Assembly: GCF_015552075.1 (NCBI RefSeq)
Contig: NZ_JADNDZ010000015.1
Coordinates: 1-35,406, forward strand
Source of the DNA: Collinsella aerofaciens
GTDB lineage: Bacteria > Actinomycetota > Coriobacteriia > Coriobacteriales > Coriobacteriaceae
DNA length: 35,406 bases
Direction of reading: 5' to 3'
In this document: positions 22,415 through 31,675 of the stretch, one piece after another
How positions within the stretch are numbered: the stretch's first letter is position 1
How the letters are laid out: each line of letters begins with the position of its first letter
Translations under genes and position numbers: made by a program
The notes under the pieces: model-generated
Database searches by the model: none
What the model saw: only the letters and a program-made list of their open reading frames with translations
What the model was told of the DNA's origin: nothing

Positions 22415-25294
22415 TTATTGAGCATCAAGTTGAGCCTGACGCTCCCGGTCACGCCTGAGCAACGGCGCCAAAAACTTGCCCGTATAACTCTGCGGACAGT
22501 CCGCAACCTGCTCCGGTGTGCCCGAAACCACAACGGTTCCGCCGCCGTTACCGCCCTCGGGACCCATATCGATCAGACGATCGGCAACCTTGATGACATC
22601 AAGGTTGTGCTCAATCACCAGCACCGTGTTGCCCGCATCGACCAAGCGCTGCAGCACATCGAGCAGCTGGCGGACGTCCTCAAAATGAAGGCCGGTCGTC
22701 GGCTCGTCCAAAATATAGAACGTCTTGCCCGTCTGGCGTCGATGAAGCTCCTTGGCGAGCTTCACACGCTGCGCCTCGCCGCCCGAGAGCGTCGTGGCGG
22801 GCTGGCCCAGGCTCACGTAGCCCAAGCCTACATCGTACAGCGTTTGGAGCTTGCGCTTAATCTGCGGGATATTCCCAAAGAAGGCCAGCGCCTCGGTGAC
22901 ACTCATTTCGAGCACGTCCGAGATGGTCTTGCCACGGTAGGTGACCTCGAGTGTCTCGCGGTTGTAGCGTTTACCGCCGCAAACTTCGCAGGGAACGTAG
23001 ATATCGGGAAGGAAGTGCATCTCGATCTTGATCTGCCCGTCGCCCTTGCACGCCTCACAGCGCCCGCCACTCACATTAAAGGAGAAACGACCCGGCGAGT
23101 AGCCGCGCGCCTTCGACTCCGGCGTACTCGCAAACAGCGCGCGAAGATCATCCCACAGGCCGATATAGGTAGCAGGGTTGGAACGCGGCGTGCGGCCAAT
23201 CGGCGACTGGTCGATATCGATAACCTTATCGATACACTCGATGCCCTCGATTTTCTTATATGGACCCACAGGGCGCGTCGAGCGGTGAATGGCATTCGTA
23301 AGGGCAGGCGCAATGGTGTCGGTAACCAGGGAGCTCTTGCCCGATCCCGACACGCCGGTAACAACCGTAAGCGTACCAAACTCGATTTTGGCAGTAACGT
23401 TTTTGAGGTTGTTGGCTCGAGCGCCCGTAATTTTAAGGCAGCCGCGACCGGGCTTGCGCCGTTCATCAGGCACCCGGATCATTCGTTTACCGGTCAGATA
23501 AGCGCCCGTCATCGACTCGGGACACGCCATGATATCGGCAGGCGTTCCCGCCGCGACTACGTGTCCGCCGTTGACGCCAGCGCCGGGCCCCATGTCGATC
23601 ACGTAATCGGCGGCACGGATTGTATCCTCGTCGTGTTCGACGACGATAACGGTATTGCCGATATCGCGCAGGCGCTCGAGCGTCTTGATCAAGCGCTCGT
23701 TGTCACGCTGATGAAGACCGATCGAGGGCTCGTCCAGAATATAGAGCACGCCCATGAGACCCGCGCCGATCTGCGTTGCCAGGCGAATACGCTGCGCCTC
23801 GCCACCGGAAAGCGTCGCCGAGGCACGATCGAGCGTCAGATAGTCGAGTCCAACATCGACCAGAAAACGCAAGCGCTCCAGGATTTCCTTGACGATACGG
23901 CCGCCGATAAACTGTTGGCGCTCGGTGAGTTCCAGGCCCTCAAAAAACTCGAGCGATTCACGGCACGACAGGCAACAAACCTCGTAAATGGACTTGCCGC
24001 CCACGGTGACGGCGAGCATCTCAGGGCGCAAACGAGCGCCGTGGCAGCTCGAGCACGGCTCCTCGCGAATGTACTTCTCCAGGCGCGCCTTGGTGTTCTC
24101 GTTCGTCGTCTCGGTATAGCGTTCGTACAGGATGTTGCGAACGCCCGAAAACTTGGTATCCCACTGGCTGCGACGTCCGTCGAGCTTTTGGTAGTCGACC
24201 GAGATCTTCGTATCGCCCAGGCCATCCAAGAATGCACGACGCACGCGAGGGGGCAAGTCCTCCCACGGCGTATCGGTGCTCACCTTAAAGTGTTTGCAGA
24301 CCGCAGCAAAAATCTGCGGATAGTAGTTCGAGTTGCCAAACAGGCTACCAAAGACTCCGTCGGCAATGGACTTCGAGGGGTCCTCGATCAACGCCTCGGC
24401 ATCAACGGTTTTCTTAAAGCCCAGGCCGTCGCACTCAGGACATGCGCCATAGGGAGCGTTGAACGAAAAATCACGCGGCTGAAGATCGTCAATGGAGTGA
24501 CCATGCTCCGGGCACGCCAAGGCCAACGAATACTCCAGCAGCTCGCCCTCGGTCCCCTCGGGAGCATCACGATCGGGCAGCATGTACACGTTTACATTGC
24601 CGTGAGCCAGCGCGGTCGCCTGCTCAACAGACTCGGCGATACGGCCCAGAGAGTTCTCACGGATCACGATGCGATCGACTACGACCTCGATATCGTGCTT
24701 GAACTTCTTGTCCAGATCGATCGGATCGTCGAGCGAGCGCACTTCACCGTCGACACGCACGCGGCTAAAGCCCTCGGCGCGAAGGTCCTCAAACAGTTTG
24801 GTGTACTCGCCTTTTCGCCCGCGCACCACCGGTGCCAGCACAAACGCGCGGCGGCCCTCCCCCGCCGCCAAGACCTTGTCGGCAACCTGGTCGGTCGTCT
24901 GACGCTCAATGACGCGGCCGCATTCGGGACAGTGCGGGGTGCCCACACGGGCGAACAGCAGGCGCAGATAGTCATAAATCTCGGTTACGGTGCCAACCGT
25001 CGAGCGCGGGTTCTTGGATGTCGTCTTTTGATCAATTGAGACGGCCGGCGAAAGGCCGTCGATTGAATCCAAGTCGGGTTTGTCCATCTGGCCCAAGAAC
25101 TGGCGCGCATAACTCGAAAGGCTCTCGACGTATCGACGCTGGCCCTCGGCATAGATAGTGTCGAATGCCAGCGAACTCTTGCCCGAGCCAGAAAGACCGG
25201 TAATGACCACGAGTTGGTCACGCGGAATGGAAACATCGATATCACGGAGGTTGTGCTCACGAGCGCCGCGAATAACGATAGAAGAATCAGACAT
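22415..25294 (-). CDS. uvrA: Excinuclease ABC subunit A
   Basis: Damage-recognition ATPase of nucleotide excision repair. The 959-residue length is normal. Two ABC ATPase halves are seen: Walker [18 protein letters not shown] near residue 30 and [16 protein letters not shown] in the second half. Signatures are [13 protein letters not shown] and [13 protein letters not shown], with Walker [14 protein letters not shown] and [10 protein letters not shown]. Zinc modules are present ([16 protein letters not shown]...[25 protein letters not shown]...CEVCGGKRY). ATG 25294 has AGGAG 5 nt upstream. It stands alone between its terminator and a divergent promoter region shared with the plus-strand gene at 25488. 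A candidate SOS box lies upstream. Confidence 0.97.
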   Translation of the reverse strand: MSDSSIVIRGAREHNLRDIDVSIPRDQLVVITGLSGSGKSSLAFDTIYAEGQRRYVESLSSYARQFLGQMDKPDLDSIDGLSPAVSIDQKTTSKNPRSTVGTVTEIYDYLRLLFARVGTPHCPECGRVIERQTTDQVADKVLAAGEGRRAFVLAPVVRGRKGEYTKLFEDLRAEGFSRVRVDGEVRSLDDPIDLDKKFKHDIEVVVDRIVIRENSLGRIAESVEQATALAHGNVNVYMLPDRDAPEGTEGELLEYSLALACPEHGHSIDDLQPRDFSFNAPYGACPECDGLGFKKTVDAEALIEDPSKSIADGVFGSLFGNSNYYPQIFAAVCKHFKVSTDTPWEDLPPRVRRAFLDGLGDTKISVDYQKLDGRRSQWDTKFSGVRNILYERYTETTNENTKARLEKYIREEPCSSCHGARLRPEMLAVTVGGKSIYEVCCLSCRESLEFFEGLELTERQQFIGGRIVKEILERLRFLVDVGLDYLTLDRASATLSGGEAQRIRLATQIGAGLMGVLYILDEPSIGLHQRDNERLIKTLERLRDIGNTVIVVEHDEDTIRAADYVIDMGPGAGVNGGHVVAAGTPADIMACPESMTGAYLTGKRMIRVPDERRKPGRGCLKITGARANNLKNVTAKIEFGTLTVVTGVSGSGKSSLVTDTIAPALTNAIHRSTRPVGPYKKIEGIECIDKVIDIDQSPIGRTPRSNPATYIGLWDDLRALFASTPESKARGYSPGRFSFNVSGGRCEACKGDGQIKIEMHFLPDIYVPCEVCGGKRYNRETLEVTYRGKTISDVLEMSVTEALAFFGNIPQIKRKLQTLYDVGLGYVSLGQPATTLSGGEAQRVKLAKELHRRQTGKTFYILDEPTTGLHFEDVRQLLDVLQRLVDAGNTVLVIEHNLDVIKVADRLIDMGPEGGNGGGTVVVSGTPEQVADCPQSYTGKFLAPLLRRDRERQAQLDAQ

Positions 25295-25322
25295 GGAAGC
25301 TCCTTGCCTCCTATTGCATCGA

Positions 25323-25328
25323 ATCATA
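25323..25328 (-). promoter_or_regulatory. Candidate uvrA -10 box
   Basis: TATGAT on the minus strand, 28 nt upstream of the uvrA ATG. No good -35 match is found at 16-18 nt, but a LexA-like site lies just upstream (25356-25369). Confidence 0.4.
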
Positions 25329-25355
25329 CTGCCGATGAGTTTAGCGCACTCGACG

Positions 25356-25369
25356 CGCACAGATGTTCG
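25356..25369 (-). promoter_or_regulatory. Candidate LexA (SOS) box before uvrA
   Basis: On the minus strand CGAACATCTGTGCG matches the Gram-positive/actinobacterial SOS pattern CGAAC-N4-GTTCG with one mismatch. It lies about 60 nt upstream of the uvrA ATG, next to the putative promoter, as expected for an SOS-controlled repair gene. Weak enough to arise by chance. Confidence 0.42.
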
Positions 25370-25487
25370 TAATACAAGATTCGCAGACCTTTAGCTTTGC
25401 GTATCGGGCGCTTTGTTTCTCGAAATGCCGTGGAAAGGTTACAGTAATCTAATACTGAACTTAATTTGCTGTACCAGAGGAACGTCC

Positions 25488-27641
25488 ATGACCGAAGATA
25501 TCCCCCTTGAAATCACTTCGAGCGACATGGCCAATCTGCCCATATTCATCGCCGTCCTTATCGTAGCCGCCGTCGTCGTGCGCGTATATTTTTCAATCAA
25601 GCGAAATGAAAAGCCGCCCATTGCCCGCGCCTTTTGGTGCGCGACGCTCCTCATTCCGCTCGGTGTGGTAGCTGCCTGGATTACGAATCAATTGCTTGTA
25701 AACGAAGACAGCTCCCTATGGATTCTTTCCTATTCGGCACTCGGTGCCGCTGCCGTCGTGCTTCTTGTCGAGCCCTTGATTTCGAGATTCATCGACCAAT
25801 CCGATTTCGCAACGGGAACGATTGCCTGCACCTGTCGCGACGTTCTCGTCATCGCCGCGGTTTCGGTGCTCTCGTTCGTTTCGCTCGAAATCGCCTGCAA
25901 CGACACGTTCTATCGCATTCCCGCCAATTCATTTGGTTTTTCCGTCGGACTGCTCGCGACGATCCTGCTCTCTCTTTATTTGCTAGGACAACGGCACGGA
26001 GGGGTCATGGCCCTTGTGCCCATCGTCTGCTGTATCCTTGGCATTGCCGAGCAGTTCGTCGTGACATTTAAAGGCGAAGCCATCCTGCCGAGCGATATTT
26101 TGGCCCTGGGCACCGCAGCGGAGGTAAGCGAAGGATACGAGTTCACCTTTACTGCCGGTATCGTCACGTCACTTGCGCTGCTCGAAATCTCCTTTGGGCT
26201 TCTTTCGCTCATCCGGCCGCGAAAACTCCGTACGCCCTCTCGCGTATCCCCCGTCATTGCCGGCAATCTCTGCGCCTTCCTGCTGGTGACCGCCGTGGGT
26301 CTCTCTGGCTTTTCCAGCATCGACTTGGAACAGGCGCTCGACTTTGGATTTGACCGCTGGCAGCCTATTACGACGTATGTGTCTCAGGGCTTTCTCACCT
26401 CGTTCACCGAAATGGTCAACGAGCTGCCCATCGAAAAGCCCGAGGGCTATACGTCCGATGAGGCTCAGGACATCGAGCGGGAGCTTGCCGCCGTCTATGA
26501 CAGCACGTATGGCTCGAGCGAACAGCGTGCCGCCGCCGTTGCTCAATTCAATGAAATCAAGCCAACGATCGTCGCCGTCATGAACGAAAGCTTTAGCGAC
26601 CTTTCGTGCTTTGAGCAGCTCCAGGCGGCCGGATATACCGGCCCTGCGTTTTATAGCTCGCTTCCCGACACGCTCGTGCGCGGCACTATGCTCGCCTCGG
26701 TCGCAGGCGGCGGAACGGCGAACTCCGAATTTGAGTTTTTGACCGGGGCGACGACTGCCTTTGTCGGAGTGGGCAAGATTCCCTATCAGCTGTATCAGAT
26801 GAATGATGTCAACAGCTTGGCAAAGGACCTTAAAGAACTTGGATACACCGCCACTGCCATGCACCCGCAAAACCCCGTCAACTACCATCGAGATAAAATC
26901 TATCAACAGCTGGGCTTTGGAGATTTCCTATCTATCGCCGATTTCGAAGGTGCACCCTATTACCATGCCGGCGTATGCGACTACGCCACCTACGACAAGA
27001 TACTCGACCTACTGAGGACCGACGACGCCCCGCAGTTTATCTTCGATGTCACGATGCAAAACCATGGCGGCTACGACTACGGCACCGTCCCCGCCGAAGA
27101 GCTGACGAATTATTGGGTCGAGGGGGCAAGCGAGGGCACCAATAGCGCGCTCAACACCTACCTCACCTGCATCAACGCATCCGACCGAGACCTTGAGTAC
27201 TTTATCAACGAGCTGCGCAATATCGGTCGACCGGTCGTTCTCGTCTTCTTTGGCGACCATCAGCCGAGCGCTGCAACGGCTCTCAACGACGAGCTGTACC
27301 CACAGGAAGACACGGCAAGCCACGCTTTCCGTATTTATCAGTCGACCTATTTTGTCTGGGCGAACTATGAAATCGCCGGCAATACCGAGCTCAACGTCTA
27401 CGACACCGTCGGTGCGAACGAGATTGCAGCCATAACCCTTAATAAGATCGGCGCCCCGCTCACCGATTACCAAAAGGCCCTACTTGCAACAAGGTCCGAT
27501 GTGCCCACCATCAATGTCGCCGGCTATCTCGGAGCCGACGGGCTGCGCTATGACTTGGAATCGGAAGACAGTCCCTATGTCTCGACGATCGACAAGCTGC
27601 AGTGCATTCAATACCTTGAGTTCGCCAGCAAGGTTCAGTAA
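25488..27641 (+). CDS. LTA synthase-family membrane phosphoglycerol transferase / sulfatase-fold protein
   Basis: A 717-residue membrane enzyme with about seven hydrophobic segments in the first 270 residues, followed by a large extracytoplasmic sulfatase-fold domain. Landmarks of the LtaS family are VAVMNESFSD (metal-binding Glu near residue 367), GGGTANSEFEFLTG with the likely catalytic Thr near residue 410, FDVTMQNHGGYDY, and VVLVFFGDHQPS with metal-binding Asp and His near 590. LtaS-type enzymes move glycerol phosphate units onto lipid or glycan carriers of the cell envelope. The acceptor here is unknown. ATG 25488 has AGAGG 7 nt upstream. It is divergent from uvrA and the first of four plus-strand genes. 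Which envelope polymer it makes cannot be said. Confidence 0.87.
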   Translation: MTEDIPLEITSSDMANLPIFIAVLIVAAVVVRVYFSIKRNEKPPIARAFWCATLLIPLGVVAAWITNQLLVNEDSSLWILSYSALGAAAVVLLVEPLISRFIDQSDFATGTIACTCRDVLVIAAVSVLSFVSLEIACNDTFYRIPANSFGFSVGLLATILLSLYLLGQRHGGVMALVPIVCCILGIAEQFVVTFKGEAILPSDILALGTAAEVSEGYEFTFTAGIVTSLALLEISFGLLSLIRPRKLRTPSRVSPVIAGNLCAFLLVTAVGLSGFSSIDLEQALDFGFDRWQPITTYVSQGFLTSFTEMVNELPIEKPEGYTSDEAQDIERELAAVYDSTYGSSEQRAAAVAQFNEIKPTIVAVMNESFSDLSCFEQLQAAGYTGPAFYSSLPDTLVRGTMLASVAGGGTANSEFEFLTGATTAFVGVGKIPYQLYQMNDVNSLAKDLKELGYTATAMHPQNPVNYHRDKIYQQLGFGDFLSIADFEGAPYYHAGVCDYATYDKILDLLRTDDAPQFIFDVTMQNHGGYDYGTVPAEELTNYWVEGASEGTNSALNTYLTCINASDRDLEYFINELRNIGRPVVLVFFGDHQPSAATALNDELYPQEDTASHAFRIYQSTYFVWANYEIAGNTELNVYDTVGANEIAAITLNKIGAPLTDYQKALLATRSDVPTINVAGYLGADGLRYDLESEDSPYVSTIDKLQCIQYLEFASKVQ

Positions 27642-27704
27642 GCCCGCCCGCGCGTTTGGGCGACATAACATCGCAACGCACGCTCGCGGCCAAACGCATC
27701 ATGA

Positions 27705-27734
27705 ATGACTCCCACTCGCAAACGAGGGTACAAT
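27705..27734 (+). promoter_or_regulatory. Candidate promoter of mrp
   Basis: ATGACT (27705-27710), 18 nt and TACAAT (27729-27734), about 55 nt before the mrp ATG. A UUCG-capped hairpin (27754-27767) would lie in the 5' leader. Confidence 0.5.
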
Positions 27735-27753
27735 GACGCTCGTGTCACACCGC

Positions 27754-27767
27754 GGGGCTTCGGCCCC
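27754..27767 (+). other. GGGGC-TTCG-GCCCC hairpin in the mrp leader
   Basis: A 5-bp GC stem with a stable UUCG tetraloop lies 9 nt before the AAAGGAG site of mrp. Not followed by U, so probably a leader stability hairpin. Confidence 0.5.
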
Positions 27768-27789
27768 AACATATACAAAGGAGTCATAC

Positions 27790-28620
27790 ATGGGTTGCGA
27801 GCACGCACAGGCCGCCGGAGGACAAACCGCGCCGCAGGAATTTGAAGAAAACACGTTGTCCGAGGTCAAGCGCGTTATCGCCGTGCTTTCCGGCAAGGGC
27901 GGCGTCGGCAAGTCATTCGTCACCGGCGCCATCGCCACCGAGCTCGCCCGTCACGGTCACAAGGTCGGCGTCCTCGATGCCGACATTACCGGCCCCTCTA
28001 TCCCCAAGATGTTCGGCATGAGCGGACGCCATGTCCATGCCCTCGGCAACCTTATGCTGCCCGAAATCTCCGAGCACGGCGTCAAGGTTATGAGCTCCAA
28101 CCTGCTGCTCCAAAACGAAACCGACCCTGTCCTCTGGCGCGGTCCGGTTATCGCGGGTGCCATCAGGCAGTTCTGGAGTGAGACCTCTTGGGGTCCCATC
28201 GACTACCTGTTGGTCGACATGCCTCCGGGAACGGGCGACGTCGCCCTCACCGTCTTCCAGTCGCTGCCCGTCGATGGCATCGTCATCGTCACGAGCCCGC
28301 AGGATCTGGTCTCGATGATCGTCGCCAAGGCGGTCAACATGGCCGAAAAGATGAACGTCCCCATTCTGGGCATCGTCGAGAACATGAGCTATATCGAGTG
28401 CCCCGATTGCGGTAAGAAGATCGAGGTCTTTGGCAAGAGCAAACTCCCCGAGGTCGCCGAGCGCTACAACCTCGAGATCCTGGGCCAGCTTCCCATCAAT
28501 CCGGCACTCGCCGAGGCCTGCGATAAGGGCGAGGTCGAGACCGCGCTGCCCGACGGCATGCTGCCCCAAGCCGTCTCTGCCGTCGAGGCCATTGCCCCGC
28601 ACGAGACCGACGAGGCCTAA
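27790..28620 (+). CDS. mrp: Mrp/NBP35-family iron-sulfur carrier ATPase
   Basis: A 276-residue P-loop ATPase that carries and delivers Fe-S clusters to target proteins in the cytoplasm. It has the deviant Walker A SGKGGVGKS near residue 36, LDADITGPSIPKMFG (switch I with two Asp), LLVDMPPGTGD, and the C-terminal cluster motif ECPDCGKKIEVFG (CxxC). The N-terminal MIP18/DUF59 domain of longer Mrp proteins is missing, as in many Gram-positive versions. One further Cys lies at residue 3 (MGCEH). ATG 27790 has AAAGGAG 6 nt upstream. The next gene begins with GTG directly after its stop, so the two are translationally coupled, which may point to cluster delivery or simple co-regulation. Confidence 0.92.
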   Translation: MGCEHAQAAGGQTAPQEFEENTLSEVKRVIAVLSGKGGVGKSFVTGAIATELARHGHKVGVLDADITGPSIPKMFGMSGRHVHALGNLMLPEISEHGVKVMSSNLLLQNETDPVLWRGPVIAGAIRQFWSETSWGPIDYLLVDMPPGTGDVALTVFQSLPVDGIVIVTSPQDLVSMIVAKAVNMAEKMNVPILGIVENMSYIECPDCGKKIEVFGKSKLPEVAERYNLEILGQLPINPALAEACDKGEVETALPDGMLPQAVSAVEAIAPHETDEA

Positions 28621-29892
28621 GTGAACGCAAACGCCTTCTATGACGTCTTGGTAATCGGCGGCGGGGCCTCAGGTCTCGCCGCCGCCATTACGGCCGCACG
28701 CGCCGGCAAAAGCGTCTGCATCGTTGAGTGCGATGTTGCCTGCGGTCTTAAGATACTTGCGACCGGAAACGGCCGCTGCAACCTTTCCAATGAATCAATC
28801 GATTTCCAGCGGTACAACCACCCCGCATTCGTCGAATCCGTCATGGGATCTCAGCCCGAAGAAGAGCTAGGGAACTTCTTCTCCTCGCTGGGTATCATGA
28901 CGACCTCCGAGGAAGGCCGCCTGTATCCGCGCTCCCTTCGCGCCGAATCGGTGCGCGATGCGCTTCTCAACGCTTGCGATCGCTTGGGTATCGCCTTGAT
29001 CTGCGGGGCAAACGTTGTCTCAGCATCCAAAGCTCCCGAGGGCTGGGCGCTTCAAATAGACCGTCCCGCGCGGACGCTCAAGGCAAAAAAGCACGACGAC
29101 CGAAAAACAGAGGTCCGCTCGCTTCGGAAGGTGCTTGCCGACGCACCTCGCAAGAACGAGACGCTGCAAACAAAGGCTGTGATTATCGCCACGGGTGGCA
29201 ACCCTGCCGACATCGCACAGCTGCTCAATCTTCCCCTCACGGCGCAGCGCCCCGTCCTCTGCCCCGCATCAGCATCGGTCGTTGGCGACCAGACGGCCCT
29301 CAAGACCTTGGATGGCCTGCGCGTCCGCGCCCGTCTGACGCTCACCCGCAATCATGAGGAGCTCTGGCACGAAGACGGCGAAGTGCTCTTCCGAACCTTT
29401 GGCATCTCGGGCGTTGCCGCCTTCAACCTCTCCCGCCGTGTCCAGCACGGCGACACGATTCTGCTCGACGTTTTCCCCGACCTCTCCAAAGGCGAGTTGC
29501 TCGATATGCTCAACCAGCGAGTTGAGCTGCTCGGCGGCTTTTCGCCCCACGATCCCCGCTGGCTCGACGGCATGCTTGCCCCGCAGCTCTCTCACGTCGT
29601 CTGCACCGCATTCGAACAGTGCCATCCTGGGTCGCACGATGTCATTCATCTGGTCTCGATCCTCAAGCACTTTAAACTGCTCGTCGAGGGAACGGCGGAG
29701 GAGCGTTCGGCCCAGGTCACGCGCGGCGGCGTGCCCATCGAGAGCGTCTCAACTCCCAGCCTCTGCGTGAGCAACGCGACAGGCGCTCCACTTTACATCT
29801 GTGGCGAGGCGCTCGATATCGATGCCGATTGTGGCGGCTTTAACCTTGCTTGGGCCTGGATCTCGGGCATTCGCGCTGTAAGCAGTCTATAG
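28621..29892 (+). CDS. HI0933/YhiN-family flavoprotein (NAD(P)/FAD-dependent oxidoreductase)
   Basis: A 423-residue protein of the HI0933-like family. The N-terminus has the FAD dinucleotide motif VLVIGGGASGLAAAITAARAG near residue 10, then ILATGNGRCNLSNE, which marks this family. AVIIATGGNPADIAQ lies in the middle, and the C-terminal FAD region reads LYICGEALDIDADCGGFNLAWAWISG. The substrate is not known for the family. Relatives have been linked to tRNA or sulfur chemistry only tentatively. Start GTG 28621 abuts the mrp stop, with a purine-rich CGAGG nearby. A terminator-like hairpin lies 29 nt after its stop. Confidence 0.88.
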   Translation: MNANAFYDVLVIGGGASGLAAAITAARAGKSVCIVECDVACGLKILATGNGRCNLSNESIDFQRYNHPAFVESVMGSQPEEELGNFFSSLGIMTTSEEGRLYPRSLRAESVRDALLNACDRLGIALICGANVVSASKAPEGWALQIDRPARTLKAKKHDDRKTEVRSLRKVLADAPRKNETLQTKAVIIATGGNPADIAQLLNLPLTAQRPVLCPASASVVGDQTALKTLDGLRVRARLTLTRNHEELWHEDGEVLFRTFGISGVAAFNLSRRVQHGDTILLDVFPDLSKGELLDMLNQRVELLGGFSPHDPRWLDGMLAPQLSHVVCTAFEQCHPGSHDVIHLVSILKHFKLLVEGTAEERSAQVTRGGVPIESVSTPSLCVSNATGAPLYICGEALDIDADCGGFNLAWAWISGIRAVSSL

Positions 29893-29902
29893 CCGCGCAG
29901 TC

Positions 29903-29908
29903 TATAAT
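29903..29908 (+). promoter_or_regulatory. Perfect TATAAT hexamer before the second flavoprotein gene
   Basis: An exact -10 consensus 64 nt before the ATG at 29972, but no -35 match at 16-18 nt. If used, the hairpin at 29922-29953 would fall in the leader and could act as an attenuator. Confidence 0.35.
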
Positions 29909-29921
29909 CAAAACGCATTCG

Positions 29922-29953
29922 GGCCGTCTGGGACACCGGGCGGCCTCTTTCTT
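29922..29953 (+). terminator. Intrinsic terminator after the HI0933-like gene
   Basis: GGCCGTC (29922-29928) pairs with GGCGGCC (29939-29945), including one G-U, with a 10-nt loop, followed by UCUUUCUU. It separates the mrp pair from the next flavoprotein gene by position. Confidence 0.6.
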
Positions 29954-29971
29954 GCATCTAAGGAGACCTTG

Positions 29972-31612
29972 ATGATCGAAATCACCCAAGTCCACGCGTC
30001 CCTCGACGAGGCCGGCGACGAAACTGCTTGCCTTGCTATTGGCAGACGTGCCGCCAAGCGAGCCCTGCGATGCAAGGATTCCCAGATTAAAGCCATCGAG
30101 ATCCATCGCAAGTCTATCGACGCCCGTAAAAAGCGGGACGTCCATTTTATTTTGAGTTTTCGAGTTGAGCTGACAAGCCCCCGCCTTGAGCAGGAAGCAG
30201 TCGATAGCGTTGCCGAGCGCGACCGCTCGCGCATCCGCATGGTCGATGGCGCGACGCCCTCATTCCCCTCCCCTGTCCCCAACGCACCCAAGGAGCGTCC
30301 CGTCGTTGTCGGCGCCGGTTGCGCCGGCCTCTTTGCCGCCCTCACCCTCGCCGAAGCGGGCCTTAAGCCTCTGCTTATCGAGCGTGGCGACCCGGCGCTT
30401 CGACGCTCGCAGACGATCGATCTCTTTCTTAAGGAGCGCATCCTCGACCCCGAGAGCAATATCCAGTTTGGCCTGGGCGGCGCGGGAACGTTCTCGGACG
30501 GCAAGCTCAACACGGGAACCAAGAATCCTGCCCATCGCCTGATTCTCGAGACCTTCGTCGAAGCGGGCGCGCCCCGCGATATCCTATGGGACGCCAAGCC
30601 GCACATCGGCTCCGACATCCTTCCCACCGTCGTCACCAACATTTCCCAGCGCATCGAACAGCTCGGCGGAACCGTTCGTTATCGCACAAAGCTCGTCGAC
30701 ATTCGCACCGATGCGTCCGGCGCCATCACCGGCATCGATGTTCAATCGCCTCAAGACACCGCGAGCGAGACGATCGTCACAAAGCACCTCATTCTCGCCT
30801 GTGGCCATTCCGCTCGCGACGTATTCGAGCTTCTCCAAAGACATAACGTAGCCCTCGCGCAAAAGACCTTTGCCATGGGCGTACGAATCGAGCATCCGCA
30901 GCACGACATCGACCGTGCGCAATATGGCCCTTCGGCGGGGCATCCGGCGCTCGGGGCGGCCCCCTACAAACTTGTCGCCCATCTCCCCAACGATCGCAGC
31001 GTGTTCTCGTTTTGTATGTGCCCCGGCGGGCAGGTTGTTGCCGCCTCCTCCGAGCAGGGCTATCTGTGCGTCAACGGAGCCAGCCTCAATGCCCGCGACG
31101 GGCGCAACGCCAATGCCGCCCTGCTCGTCAACATCACGCCTGACGACCTTCCCAGCGATGACCCGCTTGCAGGCATTGAACTCCAGCGCGCCTGCGAGCA
31201 GACTGCCTACCGCCTGGGCGGCTCCAACTGGAACGCACCGGCACAGCTCGTCGGAGATTTCCTTGCGGGACGTGCCAGCACGGCACCTGGAAAGGTGAAG
31301 CCCACCTATCCACTTGGCGTGACCTGGACGGCAATCGACGAAGCTCTCCCGCGGCATGTCGTCGAATCGCTTCGTTTGGGAATCCCCTTGCTCGGCAAAA
31401 AGCTGCGTGGCTACGACCGCCCCGACGCCGTCCTCACCGGCGTGGAGACACGTTCGAGCTCGCCTGTCACCGTCACCCGCGATCGAGCGTGTCACGCCAC
31501 GTCGACCCAGGGCCTCTACCCTTGCGGCGAGGGAGCTGGATATGCCGGCGGCATCATGAGCGCCGCCACCGATGGCATCCGTTGTGCCGAAGCCCTGATC
31601 GCAGACCTCTAA
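29972..31612 (+). CDS. FAD-dependent dehydrogenase, COG2509 type
   Basis: A 546-residue flavoprotein. Residues about 1-95 form a basic N-terminal domain typical of the family. The FAD motif VVVGAGCAGLFAALTLAEAGLKPLLIERG lies near residue 110. FGLGGAGTFSDGKLNTGTKN, LACGHSARDVFELLQRHNV, FSFCMCPGGQVV and the C-terminal GLYPCGEGAGYAGGIMSAATDGIRCAEAL are all characteristic of these uncharacterised dehydrogenases. The substrate is unknown. ATG 29972 has AAGGAG 6 nt upstream. A TTG one codon earlier is unlikely. It ends in a strong bidirectional terminator shared with the convergent uvrB. Related to the preceding flavoprotein only through the FAD fold. Confidence 0.88.
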   Translation: MIEITQVHASLDEAGDETACLAIGRRAAKRALRCKDSQIKAIEIHRKSIDARKKRDVHFILSFRVELTSPRLEQEAVDSVAERDRSRIRMVDGATPSFPSPVPNAPKERPVVVGAGCAGLFAALTLAEAGLKPLLIERGDPALRRSQTIDLFLKERILDPESNIQFGLGGAGTFSDGKLNTGTKNPAHRLILETFVEAGAPRDILWDAKPHIGSDILPTVVTNISQRIEQLGGTVRYRTKLVDIRTDASGAITGIDVQSPQDTASETIVTKHLILACGHSARDVFELLQRHNVALAQKTFAMGVRIEHPQHDIDRAQYGPSAGHPALGAAPYKLVAHLPNDRSVFSFCMCPGGQVVAASSEQGYLCVNGASLNARDGRNANAALLVNITPDDLPSDDPLAGIELQRACEQTAYRLGGSNWNAPAQLVGDFLAGRASTAPGKVKPTYPLGVTWTAIDEALPRHVVESLRLGIPLLGKKLRGYDRPDAVLTGVETRSSSPVTVTRDRACHATSTQGLYPCGEGAGYAGGIMSAATDGIRCAEALIADL

Positions 31613-31639
31613 CGTGCACCCCAGCGTTCGAAAGACACG

Positions 31640-31669
31640 GGCCCCGAGCTCCACAAGGAGCTCGGGGCC
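31640..31669. terminator. Bidirectional terminator between convergent genes
   Basis: A perfect 13-bp stem (31640-31652 with 31657-31669) with loop ACAA lies between the plus-strand flavoprotein gene and the minus-strand uvrB. The tails are U-rich but broken (UGUUCGUU on plus, CGUGUCUUU on minus). Confidence 0.8.
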
Positions 31670-31675
31670 TGTTCG

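Noticed and set aside
25370-25487. Promoter for the plus-strand LTA-synthase-type gene
   Set aside because: AT-rich hexamers such as TAATCT and TAATAC are present, but no -35 box at proper spacing could be chosen with confidence.
27650-27697. GCGTTTGG / CCAAACGC pair as a terminator for the LTA-synthase-type gene
   Set aside because: The loop is over 30 nt and no U tract follows. It may be chance, and no terminator call is made.
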